From: Megaleporinus macrocephalus
Taxonomy: Eukaryota; Chordata; Actinopteri; Characiformes; Anostomidae
NCBI GenBank assembly: GCA_021613375.1
Contig: CM038720.1
Location: 43,792,189-43,856,188 of the forward strand
DNA length: 64,000 bases
Direction of reading: 5' to 3'
This document shows, one piece after another, positions 11,978 through 23,249 of this stretch. The position numbers were made by a program, and so were the translations under genes. The notes beneath the pieces were generated by a model. It ran no database searches, was not told where the DNA came from, and worked only from the letters and a program-made list of their open reading frames with translations. The stretch's first letter is position 1, and every line of letters begins with the position of its first letter.

Positions 11978-12245
11978 AAGTAAAGGGTAAGGTTTATTTA
12001 TGTAGCCTTTTACAACATGTAGCAAAGCAGCTTTACAGAAAAATCCAGGTCCAACCCCCAATAAGTGTTGCTCGGGGTGACAGTGGCAGCAAGTTTTCCA
12101 CGAGGCACTGGACAGCATCAAGCTCAATGGTGGGACCAAAAACTGGTCCAGAATGTAGGCAAACAGGGTCACCCACTCACGGCAGGCGAAAGCAGTATCA
12201 GATCGCTGGAAAGTCAGCCGTCCAGAAACACAGTAACATAGTTAG
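11978..12245 (-). mobile_element. L2-type LINE 3' end fragment
   Basis: Contains TTTATTTATGTAGCCTTTTACAAC, GCAAAGCAGCTTTACAGAAA and GGTGACAGTGGCAGCAAG. The reverse complement resembles the conserved fish L2 3' end (TTGCCACTGTTGCC, CTGTAAAGCTGCTTTG) at about 23090-23190. It is a diverged subfamily; the exact limits are uncertain. Confidence 0.55.
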
Positions 12246-12571
12246 TTCTGCTCTGGGTGATCTGTGTTCACATCGAAGGTTAAAATTAAATCAAGAGTGT
12301 GATTGCAGTAATGGGTTGCCTACTTATATTTTCAATGAGCCAAAGGAGTCTAAAAAGACATAAACGCTTTATAAATGGATCCTGGGGTTTGTCTATGTGG
12401 ATATTCAAATGTTCTACAATTATTACTTTGTCATTAAACATGATAAAAAGTCAGGCTCCTGTGGCCTGAACATTGTAGAAAAAAAAATATATTTTTTGTG
12501 TGTTCTTCCGTTACTTTTAGAGAATTTAGAGAGTTTATTATCTGCTTTCTGATTAATTTCTTAAGTAGTTG

Positions 12572-13590
12572 TACAGTTGTGGCCAAATGTTTTGAGAAAG
12601 GCACAAATTTTGGTCTTCATAAAGTTTTCTGCATCAGTTCTTATGCTGGCAATTTGTATTAACTCTAGAAGAGTCTTTTGCTCTTCTGTGTCAGCCGGGA
12701 TGCATCCAATGCTTCATCATTCATTCATTCATTCAATACTCCCAACCAATTGTGTGAAGAGTGATCAGATGAATTACAATTAATTGCAAAGTCATTCCCC
12801 ACCAAGAAAATGATTTTATCACAAAAATGACTGTATTCCAATCCTACAGAATGACTTTAAACATCATCATCAGCTCAAGAGAAAAGGTAATGAGGACAAG
12901 ACAGCTGATATCACTCTGTCCTGCTGATTAGAAGAGCAGACTGGTTGCTTTAAAGGGTAATGATGCTTTAAAGTTTTTGCCTCCAAGGAAACACGCTGAG
13001 TCATTATTGCATTGCAGCAAAAGGATTTCACAGGCGAGGACATTGCTGCTTGTCACAATAGTGTGGGAAGAACTGAGTGATCCAAATGGTGAGTCTCACT
13101 CATTGCATTACTGACTATGTTAACTTCTGTGTCCCAACCAAGAGGGGTTCAGTGTTTCTCCAATAAACCTACTGAGAAGACTGAACTCCTGAGGACCTTC
13201 TTTGACACAGTGGTGGCATCTGCCATCTTTTACAGAGTGTTCTGCTGTGGTGGCAGCATCTCGACCGCAGACAAAAAGAGACTGCAAAAAGGCCAGCTCT
13301 GTCCTGGGAAGTTGGGTCCATGGAAACTCCCCCAGATCTCAATCCAATTGAGAGCCTGTGATCAATCTCAAAAAAGAAGGTGAACAAACAAAAACCCAGA
13401 AACTGCGATCAATTCCAAGCACTAACTAGGCAAGAATGGGTTGCCATCATTCAAGCTTTTGCCCAGAAGTTGATCTCCAGCATGCTGAGGCAGTCTTAAA
13501 GAAAAAGTGTCAACACTGTAAATATAAAGTATTTGCTTAAACTGGATGTATTTGTCAATAAAAAGTTAACACAATTTTGGATTGTGTCAA
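12572..13590 (+). mobile_element. Tc1/mariner-like element, degraded and interrupted
   Basis: The left end reads CAGTTGTGGCCAAATGTTTT followed by GAGAAAGGCACAAATTT, the terminal repeat style of a common teleost Tc1-like element. The expected leader follows (GTGATCAGATGAATTACAAT and onward) and then CAAGGAAACACGC...TTGCATTGCAGCAAAAGG...GCGAGGACATTGCTG, the start of a transposase (helix-turn-helix region). The C-terminal part appears at about 13330-13500 (PDLNPIESL-like words). The middle is replaced by a LINE fragment, and a block of family X (GGATGCATCCAATGCTTCAT at about 12699) interrupts the leader. Right terminus not placed. Confidence 0.6.
13110..13310 (+). pseudogene. LINE reverse transcriptase C-terminal fragment inside the Tc1 relic
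   Basis: The plus frame from 13117 reads LLRTFFDTVVASAIFYRVF followed by CCGGSISTADKKRLQK. This is the thumb-domain pattern seen in LINE copy A near 1780-1880 (LRIFYESVVASAILYAVACWG...RLDKL). No other LINE domain is present. Its placement between the Tc1 start and end suggests it inserted there or replaced the transposase middle. Confidence 0.6.
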
Positions 13591-14300
13591 AAAAAAGAAC
13601 TTGGTACAACGTATGCAGAGCTAAAAGTCAGTTTGGATTTATTAACAGAACTAGCAATCCAACAAAACAGAAAAAAAACACAAGCAAACAGAACCAATAG
13701 CGATAAATGAGAAAGAGAGTCAGAATCAAAGGAAGTCAGAACCAGAATTGAACTCTGAAACTGAAAATAGGAAACTCAGACTTAAGATTCGAAACCCGGC
13801 CGTTATGTTGTAAACCGGCGCGCTGCCGCCACACTAGAGCCACGGTTAAGAAAGCCTGCCAAAAGAATGCATTATTAGGAAAGGCCGAAAACGGGTGAAA
13901 GGGATAATAACGATTATTAAACACACCAGTTTGGGATTTTAACGGTAAAAGAACAAAGGACGCCAGGGGGAAAGCTGGCTCTCCCAAGAGGAGGGGCAAA
14001 AAAGGGAAAAACTAATGTAAAATGGCTTTCCCAAAATTAACCAAAAGGGAAAACAAGAAAAGAGGGGAAAAAAGGAAAATAGATGGAGGTTTTGATTAAA
14101 ATTTCTTTTGCTTTTCTTTGTTCTTTTTTGTTTTTGTTTTTAAAAAAGCTCACCAGAGAGACTTGAAAGACAAGTCTCTCTGGTGAAAGGCATGGAAACT
14201 CTTAGCCCTCTACCTTTACTGGCTGCTTCAAAGACTCAATAAGAGACATAGATCCAGCAACATATCTCAATTTTAAAAGACCTGCTTTCAAGTGTTGAGC
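13591..14300. other. Gene-free interval with a perfect hairpin
   Basis: No coding signal that I trust. The stretch 13790-14000 is more GC-rich and may be an old repeat. A T-rich tract (14092-14143) precedes the hairpin listed separately at 14150-14186. Confidence 0.5.
14150..14186. repeat. Perfect 16-bp inverted repeat with 5-nt loop
   Basis: TCACCAGAGAGACTTG (14150-14165), loop AAAGA, then its exact reverse complement (14171-14186). There is no mismatch in the stem, although the surroundings are decayed. It is preceded by T-rich sequence. It could be a young fold-back repeat or a snap-back junction; no function can be assigned. Confidence 0.9.
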
Positions 14301-14304
14301 ATCA

Positions 14305-14600
14305 AGCCTGATTGGCTCCAGAGGTTACCTGCTGCCTCCCCCTGGTGGCTGGAGGTGGCCTAGCCCTGGAGTCAGCCATAAATAGAGACATCCTTGGAGA
14401 AGACCTGCTCCAGAGTGCTCTGGACCTCAGACTCAGGTGAAGGTTTATCTTCCAACAGGACAACGACACTAAGCACACAGCCAAGATTACAGAGGAGTGG
14501 CTTTGGGACAACTCTGTAAATGTTCTTGAGTGGCCCAGCCAGAGCTCATACTTGAACCTAATTGAACATCTCTGGAGAGATCTAAAAGCACTGTAGAGCA
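14305..14600 (+). mobile_element. Tc1-like transposase C-terminal fragment
   Basis: From about 14440 the plus strand reads [14 protein letters not shown], then [20 protein letters not shown], then [10 protein letters not shown]. This is the classical Tc1 catalytic end: the second D of DDE in QQDND and the final E in IEHLW. Upstream bases (GGTGGCTGGAGGTGGCCTAG) also belong to the familiar fish Tc1-type repeat. The N-terminal half and both inverted repeats are missing. Confidence 0.8.
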
Positions 14601-15594
14601 TTGTAGTTAAACTGTATTTAAGAATTTACTGTATAATAAGTTTATACTTTCACAGCATTTTTTACAGTATCTGTTGTCTGCTGCAGTTTTATGGTAAATT
14701 TAGCGACATGACCTGAACAAACTACAATCTTTTCCTCCATCAACACATCTATGATGAGAAGAAATTATATGCTTCAGTTTTGAATATGACTGTGATCAGA
14801 TGAGGATTAGCTGCTATAGACAAATATGCAGAGCAGTGTAAATAAATGTACTTTTGTGACATGATTAAAACAATTCAATCAATTGGCTGCATTTGTACTG
14901 CTTTGTTTTCTTATATGGACTCTATGGATTGAGTGTTTTTTTTTTACATTTAAAACATAAATAAATAAAAATATGCTATAGTTCATTAGACTTTTAATGA
15001 ACCGTCTAACACCAAACTGCAACATTCAAAGCAAAAAAATTTTACTATTATGTTCTATTACAAGCATCAAATGTCTGTGACTCGGGTAGAAAACTGAGAT
15101 AAAATGTAAACATACACCTCTTTAACACCACAACAGGGAAAACACACCATACTCTGATATTTTAGTGTCATTTAAAAAACAACAAACTGCAAAAAGAGGT
15201 TTTCTACAGTTTTATATGTCCTAGCAAGCACTACTGCTGTGTTTGTGTTATCTGTGTGTACTGATGAAAATGTGAAGGCTTCATAACTATAAATATGAGG
15301 AAGGACAGCATGTTGGTCTAAATCACATTTTTAGAATGTTTTTGCATAAATAATCATGTTATTTTAGACATTTATTTAAAAGTTCTTGATTTGAATATGT
15401 AGGCACTAAACAAAGAAATGTTCTAACTTCATACAGAATTGTTAATGTTCAGTTCCTGAAACAATCATGAATCATTCATTGGCATACTTTAATAATAATA
15501 AAAAAGTGCTAACAATATCAGCCTGACAGTGAACAATTCCTGGTTATATAAGTTATGTACTATTATAAGCCAAACTACACTCATTATATCATTT
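14601..15594. other. Gene-free AT-rich interval downstream of OR2
   Basis: AT-rich sequence with no open frame of note and no recognisable repeat. It should contain the OR2 3' UTR on the minus strand (immediately below 15595). Confidence 0.5.
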
Positions 15595-16587
15595 TTAATG
15601 ATTTGCAATGCTTTTAACAGGATCTACTGCTGCAAAGTTCACCTTGATATGTTTGTAAAGTAGTTGAATAGACTGTAATACCTCCTCTGTCTTCAGAGTG
15701 TATATGATGGGGTTTAACATAGGTGGAATAGTTTGTGTTAGAGCAGAGTTAATTATTCTAGTATTTGGATGTAGATTTGTTATAAGAGCAGTTATATAAA
15801 TACAACAGATTGGCAGATAAAACATGGCCACTAATATGAGGTGGGAAGTGCAGGTTTTCATAGCTTTAATTCGCTCAGTACCATGTGAGATCTTAAGCAA
15901 TGCTACACCAATACAGACATATGAGATAGCTATTAGTGCTAATGGAATGCAAAGCACAACAGCAATATAAACATAGACCATTATGTAACTTGGAGAATTA
16001 TCATTACAGGCTAGTCTGAAGATAGGGCCATGATCACAGAAATAACTTCCAACTGTAGTCGATCTACAGAAGGACAGCCTGGTAATCAAAAATACAGAGG
16101 CAGACATAATAGTTGCAGAGATAACCCACATAACACCAATAATCAGAGTCATTGAGGATTTGGTGACAATAGCGTGATACCTCAGAGGAAAACATATAGC
16201 AATCACTCTGTCAAAGCACAAAGCAAGCAGACTGTAGGACTGCATGATCATAAAGAAAAATGCAAAAAACAAACTTGTCAGACAGTCTTCATAAGATATC
16301 CACTGGTTCTCATTCAGAAACATGTCTGCATACTTTGGTATAATAGCAGAACTTCCAAACACATCAGAAAAGGCCAAGTTAAAGACAGCAATATACTTTG
16401 CTGTGTGGAGAGTACGCGACAGGTATATTGTACCCATTATAAAAGAGTTTCCTAAAACAGTCACTGCATATACAAAACATAAAAATATGTAGTAATACTT
16501 CGCATGTGGCATGTTATACAATCCATTGATGTAAAATGTGGGAGGGCGAACAAACGTTGCATTGTCAAGGAAATCCATGGAAATCAT
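15595..16587 (-). CDS. Odorant receptor OR2 (7TM GPCR, teleost OR family), intact
   Basis: A 330-residue odorant receptor with all family marks: NAT glycosylation site at N9, GNSFIMG in TM1, LHTAKYIAVFNLAFSD, the ECL1 cysteine in YEDCLTS, LALCFDRVIAICFPLRYHAI, YFCDHGPIFRLACND in ECL2, KAMKTCTSHLILV and PPMLNPIIYTLKTEEV. The C-terminus is extended (VNFAAVDPVKSIANH) and resembles that of OR7 (VNFSKKDQVKSILWD), so these two may be sister lineages although they lie 40 kb apart. The start follows a conserved acceptor as in its neighbours. No break seen. Confidence 0.95.
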   Translation of the reverse strand: MISMDFLDNATFVRPPTFYINGLYNMPHAKYYYIFLCFVYAVTVLGNSFIMGTIYLSRTLHTAKYIAVFNLAFSDVFGSSAIIPKYADMFLNENQWISYEDCLTSLFFAFFFMIMQSYSLLALCFDRVIAICFPLRYHAIVTKSSMTLIIGVMWVISATIMSASVFLITRLSFCRSTTVGSYFCDHGPIFRLACNDNSPSYIMVYVYIAVVLCIPLALIAISYVCIGVALLKISHGTERIKAMKTCTSHLILVAMFYLPICCIYITALITNLHPNTRIINSALTQTIPPMLNPIIYTLKTEEVLQSIQLLYKHIKVNFAAVDPVKSIANH

Positions 16588-16601
16588 TTCAGGAGACTAG
16601 C

Positions 16602-16903
16602 CTTAAATAAAATGCAAGAAAGATTAGTTATAGACTCTTCAAACTGTTTATTACACTATGCTTTGTCAAAACATATGCAAATAATGATTTAGAGACTGGA
16701 CATCATAGACAGTAATAACAAATGAGAATCCCTTTAAAACTAACCAACATGTATGAGAAAACAAGAACAGAATATAAAAAAATGTATGGACAATTGTTTG
16801 AAACAATACCTTACCTGCAAGACAAAACCATTTGAAACTTTTGAAACAGATCTTAACACATTTATAACTGGCCCATGTTTACATCATCCCTGAAAGCACA
16901 CCT
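16602..16903 (-). promoter_or_regulatory. OR2 promoter, non-coding exon 1 and 5' intron
   Basis: Minus strand: AGGTGTGC (16896-16903), a weakened CRE (TGATGTAA, 16879-16886) and TATA-like AGTTATAAATG (16859-16869). Exon 1 ends TGCAG with the strong donor GTAAGG (intron from 16814; a second donor AAG/GTATTG lies at 16808), and the acceptor TTTAAG ends at 16602. The one-base change in the CRE distinguishes OR2 from all others. Confidence 0.65.
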
Positions 16904-17470
16904 CCAAAAAGAAAAGAAAAAAACCCCACAGATTTCAGACGTCATTGATTTTAACATGAGTGCCATGAATTATCAATCAGTTATTATTACTCAACCAATC
17001 AGATTCTCCATTCCAGCAGTAGGACCAATCAGAACATCTATTTCCCCTACAGAACCAACCACAGTCTCCATTTCAGATAGGAGGCAGGACTTTTCTCAAA
17101 CAATGAGTGTGTGTTCAGTAAGAAGAGCTGCCGTTCACCAATCTGGTAAATATGGCATCACTGCAATGCACAAACTGATGCACAGTTACAGTTTGTTTTG
17201 CTGTTTACTAAACGTCAGTGTGAATATTTTATACTGCAACCATGCTAAACTCATATCCTTTTTAGATCTACTGTGGTTGGTATGGAGCTGTAAAACCCTT
17301 GGCTCTGTTATACCATGTGAACACCCCACCCATGTTTACTAGAACATAAACAACAATTAACAACTATTTGCCACTGAGCAGCACTCACAGCTGACACTGA
17401 AGTTATTTACCATGGAAAAAAATGCCTCTGAAAGATTTAATGAGGTTTATCCATGTCTTATGATCTTCAA
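16904..17470. other. Distal upstream flank of OR2 with clustered CCAAT boxes
   Basis: CCAATCAG occurs at about 16999 and 17027, with TCAATCAG at about 16973. Otherwise no gene is convincing; a 155-codon open frame across the promoter (16875-17342, plus) has no recognisable content. Confidence 0.5.
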
Positions 17471-17790
17471 GTCGTCAGTGCGAGCAGCAGCGTCAGAGCG
17501 AGCAGCAGCGTCTGAAACGCCAACTGAACTAGCAAATTAGCGGACTGCTAACCTCTATTTTCGCTAACCTCGATTTTCCTCTATTTTTGTTAACCTCGAC
17601 TCATCTCACGTTTTCTCTCTGTTTTTCTTTCTCCCTCTCTCCCAGAACAAGCGACAGAGCGAGCAGCACCTGAAACTCCACCTGAACTAGCAAATTAGCC
17701 AATTACAAACTTGACACATCTCACGCTTTTCTTCTCTCTTCTCTTCTATTTTTCTGTTTTCTCCGCTCCCTCTGTCTCAGAACCAGCATC

Positions 17791-18632
17791 ATGGCATCCC
17801 CGGAACAACGTGCTCTCCAGTCGCTGAGCACGGAGCTGTTTCGGTTGGACCGGCAGATCCTCGCCCTCGTGAGGAGACAGGAACATCTCCTCCGGCTGAA
17901 GTCGCAGCTCGAGTCCTCCCTGGAGGCCTCACTGGCGGCCCCCCCGCCAGCCCCCCCCGCCGCACGGAGTCTGGGAGCGGCAACGCCGAAGGCCCAGCAG
18001 GCCCTCACCGCCACCCCAGCCCATCTTCACCTCCTTCAACCGGTTCTCGGTCCTCAGCTCACCGCGCACACCGGCGTCTCGGACCCCGTCGCCCGCCCCA
18101 GCGCCACAGGGCTCGGCTCCCGCCGCAGGCCTTGGCTCCCGCCCCAGCGCCGCAGGCCTCGGCTCCCGCACCAGCGTCTCAGCCCTCCGGACAGGTATTT
18201 GTTATCGGTAGCTCCATAGTCCGCCATGTTAAACTACCTCGCGCCAGTGTGTCATGTTTTCCAGGAGCTCGTGTCCTGGACATCGCTAGGCGTCTACCCT
18301 CGGCCCTCAGACGTAACGCCTTCGAGACCGTGGTCATCCACGTCGGGACCAACGACATCTCTGCCCAGCGTAGCGAGGTCCTGAAGGAGACCGATGCCAG
18401 GATCGTCATCTCCGGCCCCCTGCCCACCTACAGGAGAGGATCGGAGCGGTTCAGCAGGCTCTTCGCGCTGCAGTCCTGGCTCCGCGGTTGGTGTGCCATC
18501 AACGGTCTCGGATACGTGGGCAACTGGGCTTCGTTCTGGGAGCAGCCAGCGCTGTACCGGAGGGATGGCCTGCACCCCAGCCATCGCGGAGCGTTCGTCC
18601 TCTCACGGAACATCGAGAGGGCTGTCCGCTGA
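17791..18632 (+). pseudogene. L2 ORF1, SGNH-hydrolase (esterase) domain, frameshifted
   Basis: Starts at the ATG of CATCATGGCATCCCCGG. The first 60 residues are heptad-like and charged (LSTELFRLDRQILALVRRQE), followed by an alanine/proline-rich stretch. The frame changes between 18132 and 18219. The second part carries the esterase blocks: GSSIVRHV (block I serine), GTNDIS (block III) and DGLHPS (catalytic DxxH). Esterase ORF1s are known from CR1/L2 LINEs and are thought to act in RNP formation or membrane contact. The same start is found in the truncated copy at 24786. Confidence 0.85.
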
Positions 18633-18803
18633 CTGCACAACGGAGGCCACGTAAGTAGCGACGATAAACAGTCATTACCTAGATATAGTAATAGTGAGAC
18701 TGTAACTGTTACCGACAGAGAGTCGTTACTTAGATACAGATATACCAACACTGTAACCATTGCCAACACAGAGTCGTTACCTAGAATCAGATATATTGAG
18801 ACT

Positions 18804-21753
18804 GTGTCATTGCCCCGAATTAAACGCAGACTCAGAAATTCTCGAACAGCTTGTCCAGATAACCTAATTAATATAAAAATATCAGACCCAGTATCCAGCT
18901 GCAGCATCTCTGAACTAAAGTTTGGTTTGTTTAATATAAGATCCTTTAACTCTAAGGCTCTTATTGTAAATGATACAATAACGTATCAAAAATTTGATGT
19001 ATTATGTCTCGTAGAAACATGGGTTAAACCTGAGGAATATTTGGCATTAAATGAAGCCACTCCTATAGGTTATAATTATGTACACAACCCCAGACTGTCC
19101 GGTAAAGGAGGGGGTATATGTGTCATTCATAAAAATTCATTAGACATCATTAAGAAACTCACTTTAAATTCTTTTGAATGTCTTTACATAAACATCACCA
19201 ACCCGACCACTAACAGAAGTGTAGTCACCCTAATCAGCATTTATAGACCACCAGGACCTTATTCTGAGTTCTTAAGAGAATTCAGTGACTTTGTTGCAGA
19301 TCTAGCAGTGAGCACTGAGAAACTAATAATCGTAGGAGATTTTAATATTCACTTTGAAAACTCAGCAGATCCATTAAAAAAGGCTTTCTCATCTTAGACT
19401 CTGTTGGTCTCACTCAGAATGTAATAGGACCTACACATTCCTGTAATCACACACTAGATCTAGTTTTGACTTTAGGTGTTGATATACATAATCTTACTGT
19501 TCGTTCACAGACTTCTGTAGTTTCAGATCACTACCTAATTTCATATGAATTGAGTCTTAGTAAAAATGTATGTACACCCCGTTATTGCATGAAACGTTCA
19601 ATAATGCCAAATACAGCCCAACACTTTATTGAAACTCTTCCAGATTTATCAACTATAGCTTCTCCTTCAGACCCAACAGAGCTAGACAGACTAACTGACT
19701 GCGTAGAAAATAAGCTCCGATTAACTTTAGACAATGTTGCACCTATAAAAGCTAAAAGGACGCAACAGAAAAAGCTCGCTCCGTGGTACATCAATAAAAT
19801 ACGTACCTTAAAACAGACAGTAAGGAAATTAGAGTGCAAATGGAGAGTGACCAAGCTGGAGGTATTTCACTCTGCTTGGAAAGACAGCCTTAGCAGTTAC
19901 AGAAAGACACTTATTAAAACACGCTCAGCATACCTGTCCACACTCATCGAACACAACAAAAACAATCATAGAGTTTTATTTAGCGCCATCGCAAAACTTA
20001 CCAAAAATCAGGCAGGAACGGAACCTCAGATACCCGCCAACTACAGCAGCAATGATTTCATGGACTTTTTCAATAGCAAAATCGAGAATATTAGACAAAA
20101 TGTTCAACTGACACCAGTAACCTATCCTTCATCCGGTTTGGCTGAGACAGCACAAAATGTGATTTTAGAAGAAAGACTAGAAACATTCTGTCCACTTCAG
20201 CAGTCAGAATTAGAAAAACTTATCTCTTCCTCAAATTCTGCTACATGCACACTTGGTATGATTCCAACAAGCCTATTAAAACAAGTATTACCAGCTATTA
20301 TTAAACCCATCTCAACTATCATCAACTCTTCTCTTAGTCTGGGTCATGTACCTAAGTCTTTTAAACTAGCTGTGATAAAACCCTTGATAAAGAAACCAAA
20401 TCTTGACCCCAGAGAACTGTCCAGTTATAGACCCATTTCCAATTTACCTTTTATCTCTAAGATTTTATAAAAGGCTGTAGCTCGACAACTCTGTTCTCAT
20501 CTACATAAGAACAACATATATGAAAATTCCAATCTGGTTTTAGATCACACCACAGCACAGAGACAGCTTTAGTTAAGATAACAAATGATCTTCTTCTTGC
20601 CTCTGATCAGGGCCATGTATCTCTACTGGTGTTACTCGATCTAAGTGCAGCTTTTGACACTATAGATCACACTATTCTCTTGGACAGGCTAGAAAATGTG
20701 GTTGGAATCACAGGAACAGCGTTATCCTGGTTCACATTTTACCTTAGTGATCGCTTTCAGTTTGTAAAGATAAATAATGTATCGTCTAACACTACAAAAG
20801 TGAAATATGGAGTTCCACAAGGTTCTGTTTTAGGTCCTCTGTTATTTACACTATATATGCTACCATTAGGCACAGTTATAAATAGGCACGGAATTAGTTT
20901 CCACTGTTATGCCGATGACACACAGCTGTACATTTCAGCCAAACCAGATGATAAATCCAGATTAAATAAGATAGAAGATTGTGTAAGAGATATTAGACTT
21001 TGGATGCTACAGAACTTCCTTCTTTTAAACCCTGACAAAACGGATGTTCTCCTCCTCGACCCAAAGGCTGCTCGGACTAATTGTTCAGATTTAATGTTAA
21101 ATCTTGCTGACTTCTCTGTAGTTCCTGGTTCAGTAGCCAAAAATCTTGGTGTAACAATTGACTCAGATCTGACATTTAATCAACATATAGGTAACATTAC
21201 AAGAACAGCGTTTCTTCACCTGCGAAACATTTCAAAGTTAAGAAATGCCTTATCTATGTCTGATGCTGAAAAGTTGAGACATGCCTTTATAACCTCAAGG
21301 CTAGATTACTGTAATGCATTATTGTCAGGATGCTCCAGCAGGAACCTGAATAAACTTCAGTTGGTTCAGAACGCTGCAGCTAGAGTACTAACTAAAACCA
21401 GGAAATTCCATCACATCAGTCCAGTTTTATCAGCACCACACTGGCTTCCTGTTAAATTCCGTATCGACTATAAAATTCTTTTACTGACGTATAAAACCCT
21501 GCATGGTCTCACACCGAAGTACCTGCAAGATCTAATTTCCTATTATGAACCGCCACGTTCACTCAGATCACAGGATGCTGGTTTTCTAATAGTTCCAAAA
21601 ATTCAGAAGGCTACAATGGGGGGAAGAGCTTTTTCCTACAAAGCCCCCAAACTGTGGAATAATCTTCCAGTTACTGTTCGGGACTCTGACACATTCTCAA
21701 GCTTTAAGTCCAGACTAAAAACATACTTGTTCAGTTTAGCTTTTGGTGACTGA
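18804..21753 (+). pseudogene. L2 ORF2: endonuclease and reverse transcriptase, two frameshifts
   Basis: The endonuclease reads FNIRSFN, LCLVETW, GKGGGICV and GDFNIHF in the frame from 18804. It stops near 19397 and resumes in another frame with VVSDHYLI (about 19520). The linker has KKLAPWYINKIRTLK. The fingers (YRPISNLPFISK) end at a stop near 20470, and the frame changes again. From 20629 the palm has LLDLSAAFDTIDH, YGVPQGSVLGPLLF and CYADDTQLY. The thumb/C-terminal part follows with RLDYCNALLSG, QNAAARVLT, HWLPVKFRIDYK and PKLWNNLP. All catalytic residues are present; only the frame is broken. Confidence 0.9.
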
Positions 21754-22517
21754 GCTATGCCTCTCGTCCACTATATTATTCCAAACCAGAACTAACCTTG
21801 TTTTTCTTTTCTTTTTCTTTTCTTTTCTTTTCTCCTTCTTTCTGAGGTAATAACAGCCCACCTGTTCTGCCGAATACTGTTGGAGGACTGACCATCAGTA
21901 CCCCTTGTTACCTTATAACCTCTTCATCTATGTCATCTTTATGGATGTTAGTCATCTGCTGCACCTTGACTGCATCACTGTATCATCCAGATGTAGCACG
22001 TGTGCAGCTTCTCTTGATTTTGGTTCGTTTTGTTTATAATCTGATCTGTCAGAGTCACCAGCTGCACTCTAAACACTCCATATCCCCTTATCCTCATATC
22101 CTCTGTACACCCCCTCGTTATCCCAACCGTGTTAGCATGAGGGAGATTGGACGGGTGAATAACAAAAGCCAAGCTAGGTCTTCAGGGTGTCATGCTAAGT
22201 CTAGTGGCACACTCCTCGTTTCACCCGTTAGTTCTTCTTCTCCTGTTTCTTGACCTACTTAGTTGCTGCGAGTATCTCTAAATTGATTAATTGACTTATT
22301 CCACACCCCTTCGTTCTCCTAACCGTGTTAGCGTGAGGGAGATCGGATGGGTGAATAACAAAGGCCAAGTTAGGTCTTGGGGGTGTCCTGCTCAGTCTAG
22401 TGGCGCACTCCTCGTTTCACCCGTTAGTTCTTCTTCCTTTGTTTATTGAATTAGGCGTGGAACTCTCTAAAGGTAGAAGGGCCTAAAGTACGGTAGTAAC
22501 GCTTAACAAGCGCCGGC

Positions 22518-22781
22518 CTCTGTCTCTGTACCAACCCAAACCAGAACTAACTCTGTCTCTGTACTAACCCAAACCAGAACTAACTCTGTCTCTATACTAA
22601 CCTAAACCAGAACTAACTCTGTCTCTGTACTAACTAAACCAGAACTTACTCTGTCTCTGTACTAACACAAACCAGAACTAACTCTGTCTCTGTACCAACA
22701 CAAACCAGAACTAACTCTGTCTCTGTACTAACCTAAACCAGAACTAACTCTGTCTCTGTACTAACCCCAACCAGAACTAAC
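22518..22781 (+). repeat. 33-bp tandem array in L2 3' UTR
   Basis: Eight consecutive units of CTCTGTCTCTGTACTAACCC plus AAACCAGAACTAA, with one to three substitutions each and one unit a base shorter. A single diverged unit (CCAAACCAGAACTAACC) at about 21781 lies just after the stop codon of ORF2 and may be the seed of the array. Confidence 0.92.
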
Positions 22782-23249
22782 TCTTTCTTTTTTCTTTCCG
22801 AGGAAAAAACCGCCCACCTGTCCCGCCTAATACTGTAAAGGACTGACCACCAGGGCCCCCCCACTTGGCACCAACCAGTTCTCCTCTCCATTTGTGACAT
22901 TTGCTCCATCCTTGACTGCATCGCTGTATTATCCACCTGATGTAGCACCCGTACAGCTTCTAAAGCTTCTACCATCAGACTCAGCTTTAGTTTATAAACT
23001 GTAAATACTGTTCGACCTGAGGAGGATGGGTCTCCCCGTGTGAGTCTGGTTCCTCCCAAGGTTTCTTCCTCCAGTTGAGGGAGTTTTTCCTTGCCACTGT
23101 TGCCTCTGGCTTGCTCACAGGGGGATAAACAGCTGTGATTTCATGTTTTTCATGTTTTTAAAATTCCTGTAAAGCTGCTTTGTGACAACATCATTGTAAA
23201 AATAAACTTGACTATACAAATAAACTTGACTTGACTTGACTTGACTTGT

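Larger units (their letters stand above)
17475..23245 (+). mobile_element. Near full-length L2 (CR1 clade) LINE with SGNH-esterase ORF1
   Basis: The longest retroelement in the window. The 5' UTR holds a direct repeat (17494-17541 and 17655-17700). ORF1 (17791-18632) has a coiled/proline-rich N-part and an SGNH hydrolase domain. ORF2 (18804-21753) has the apurinic-type endonuclease, then reverse transcriptase with YADD. The 3' UTR (21754-23245) is built from duplicated modules and a 33-bp array and ends with AATAAACTTG and (ACTTG)n. Frameshifts in ORF1 and two places in ORF2 make it non-autonomous now, but full length and few stops suggest a fairly recent insertion. Further pieces of this family lie at 24655-25065, 27375-27788, 29115-29290 and 44318-44472. 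Confidence 0.9.

Noticed and set aside
16875..17342. 155-codon plus-strand frame across the OR2 promoter
   Set aside because: No recognisable domain, overlaps the conserved promoter block, and has no counterpart above the other ORs.
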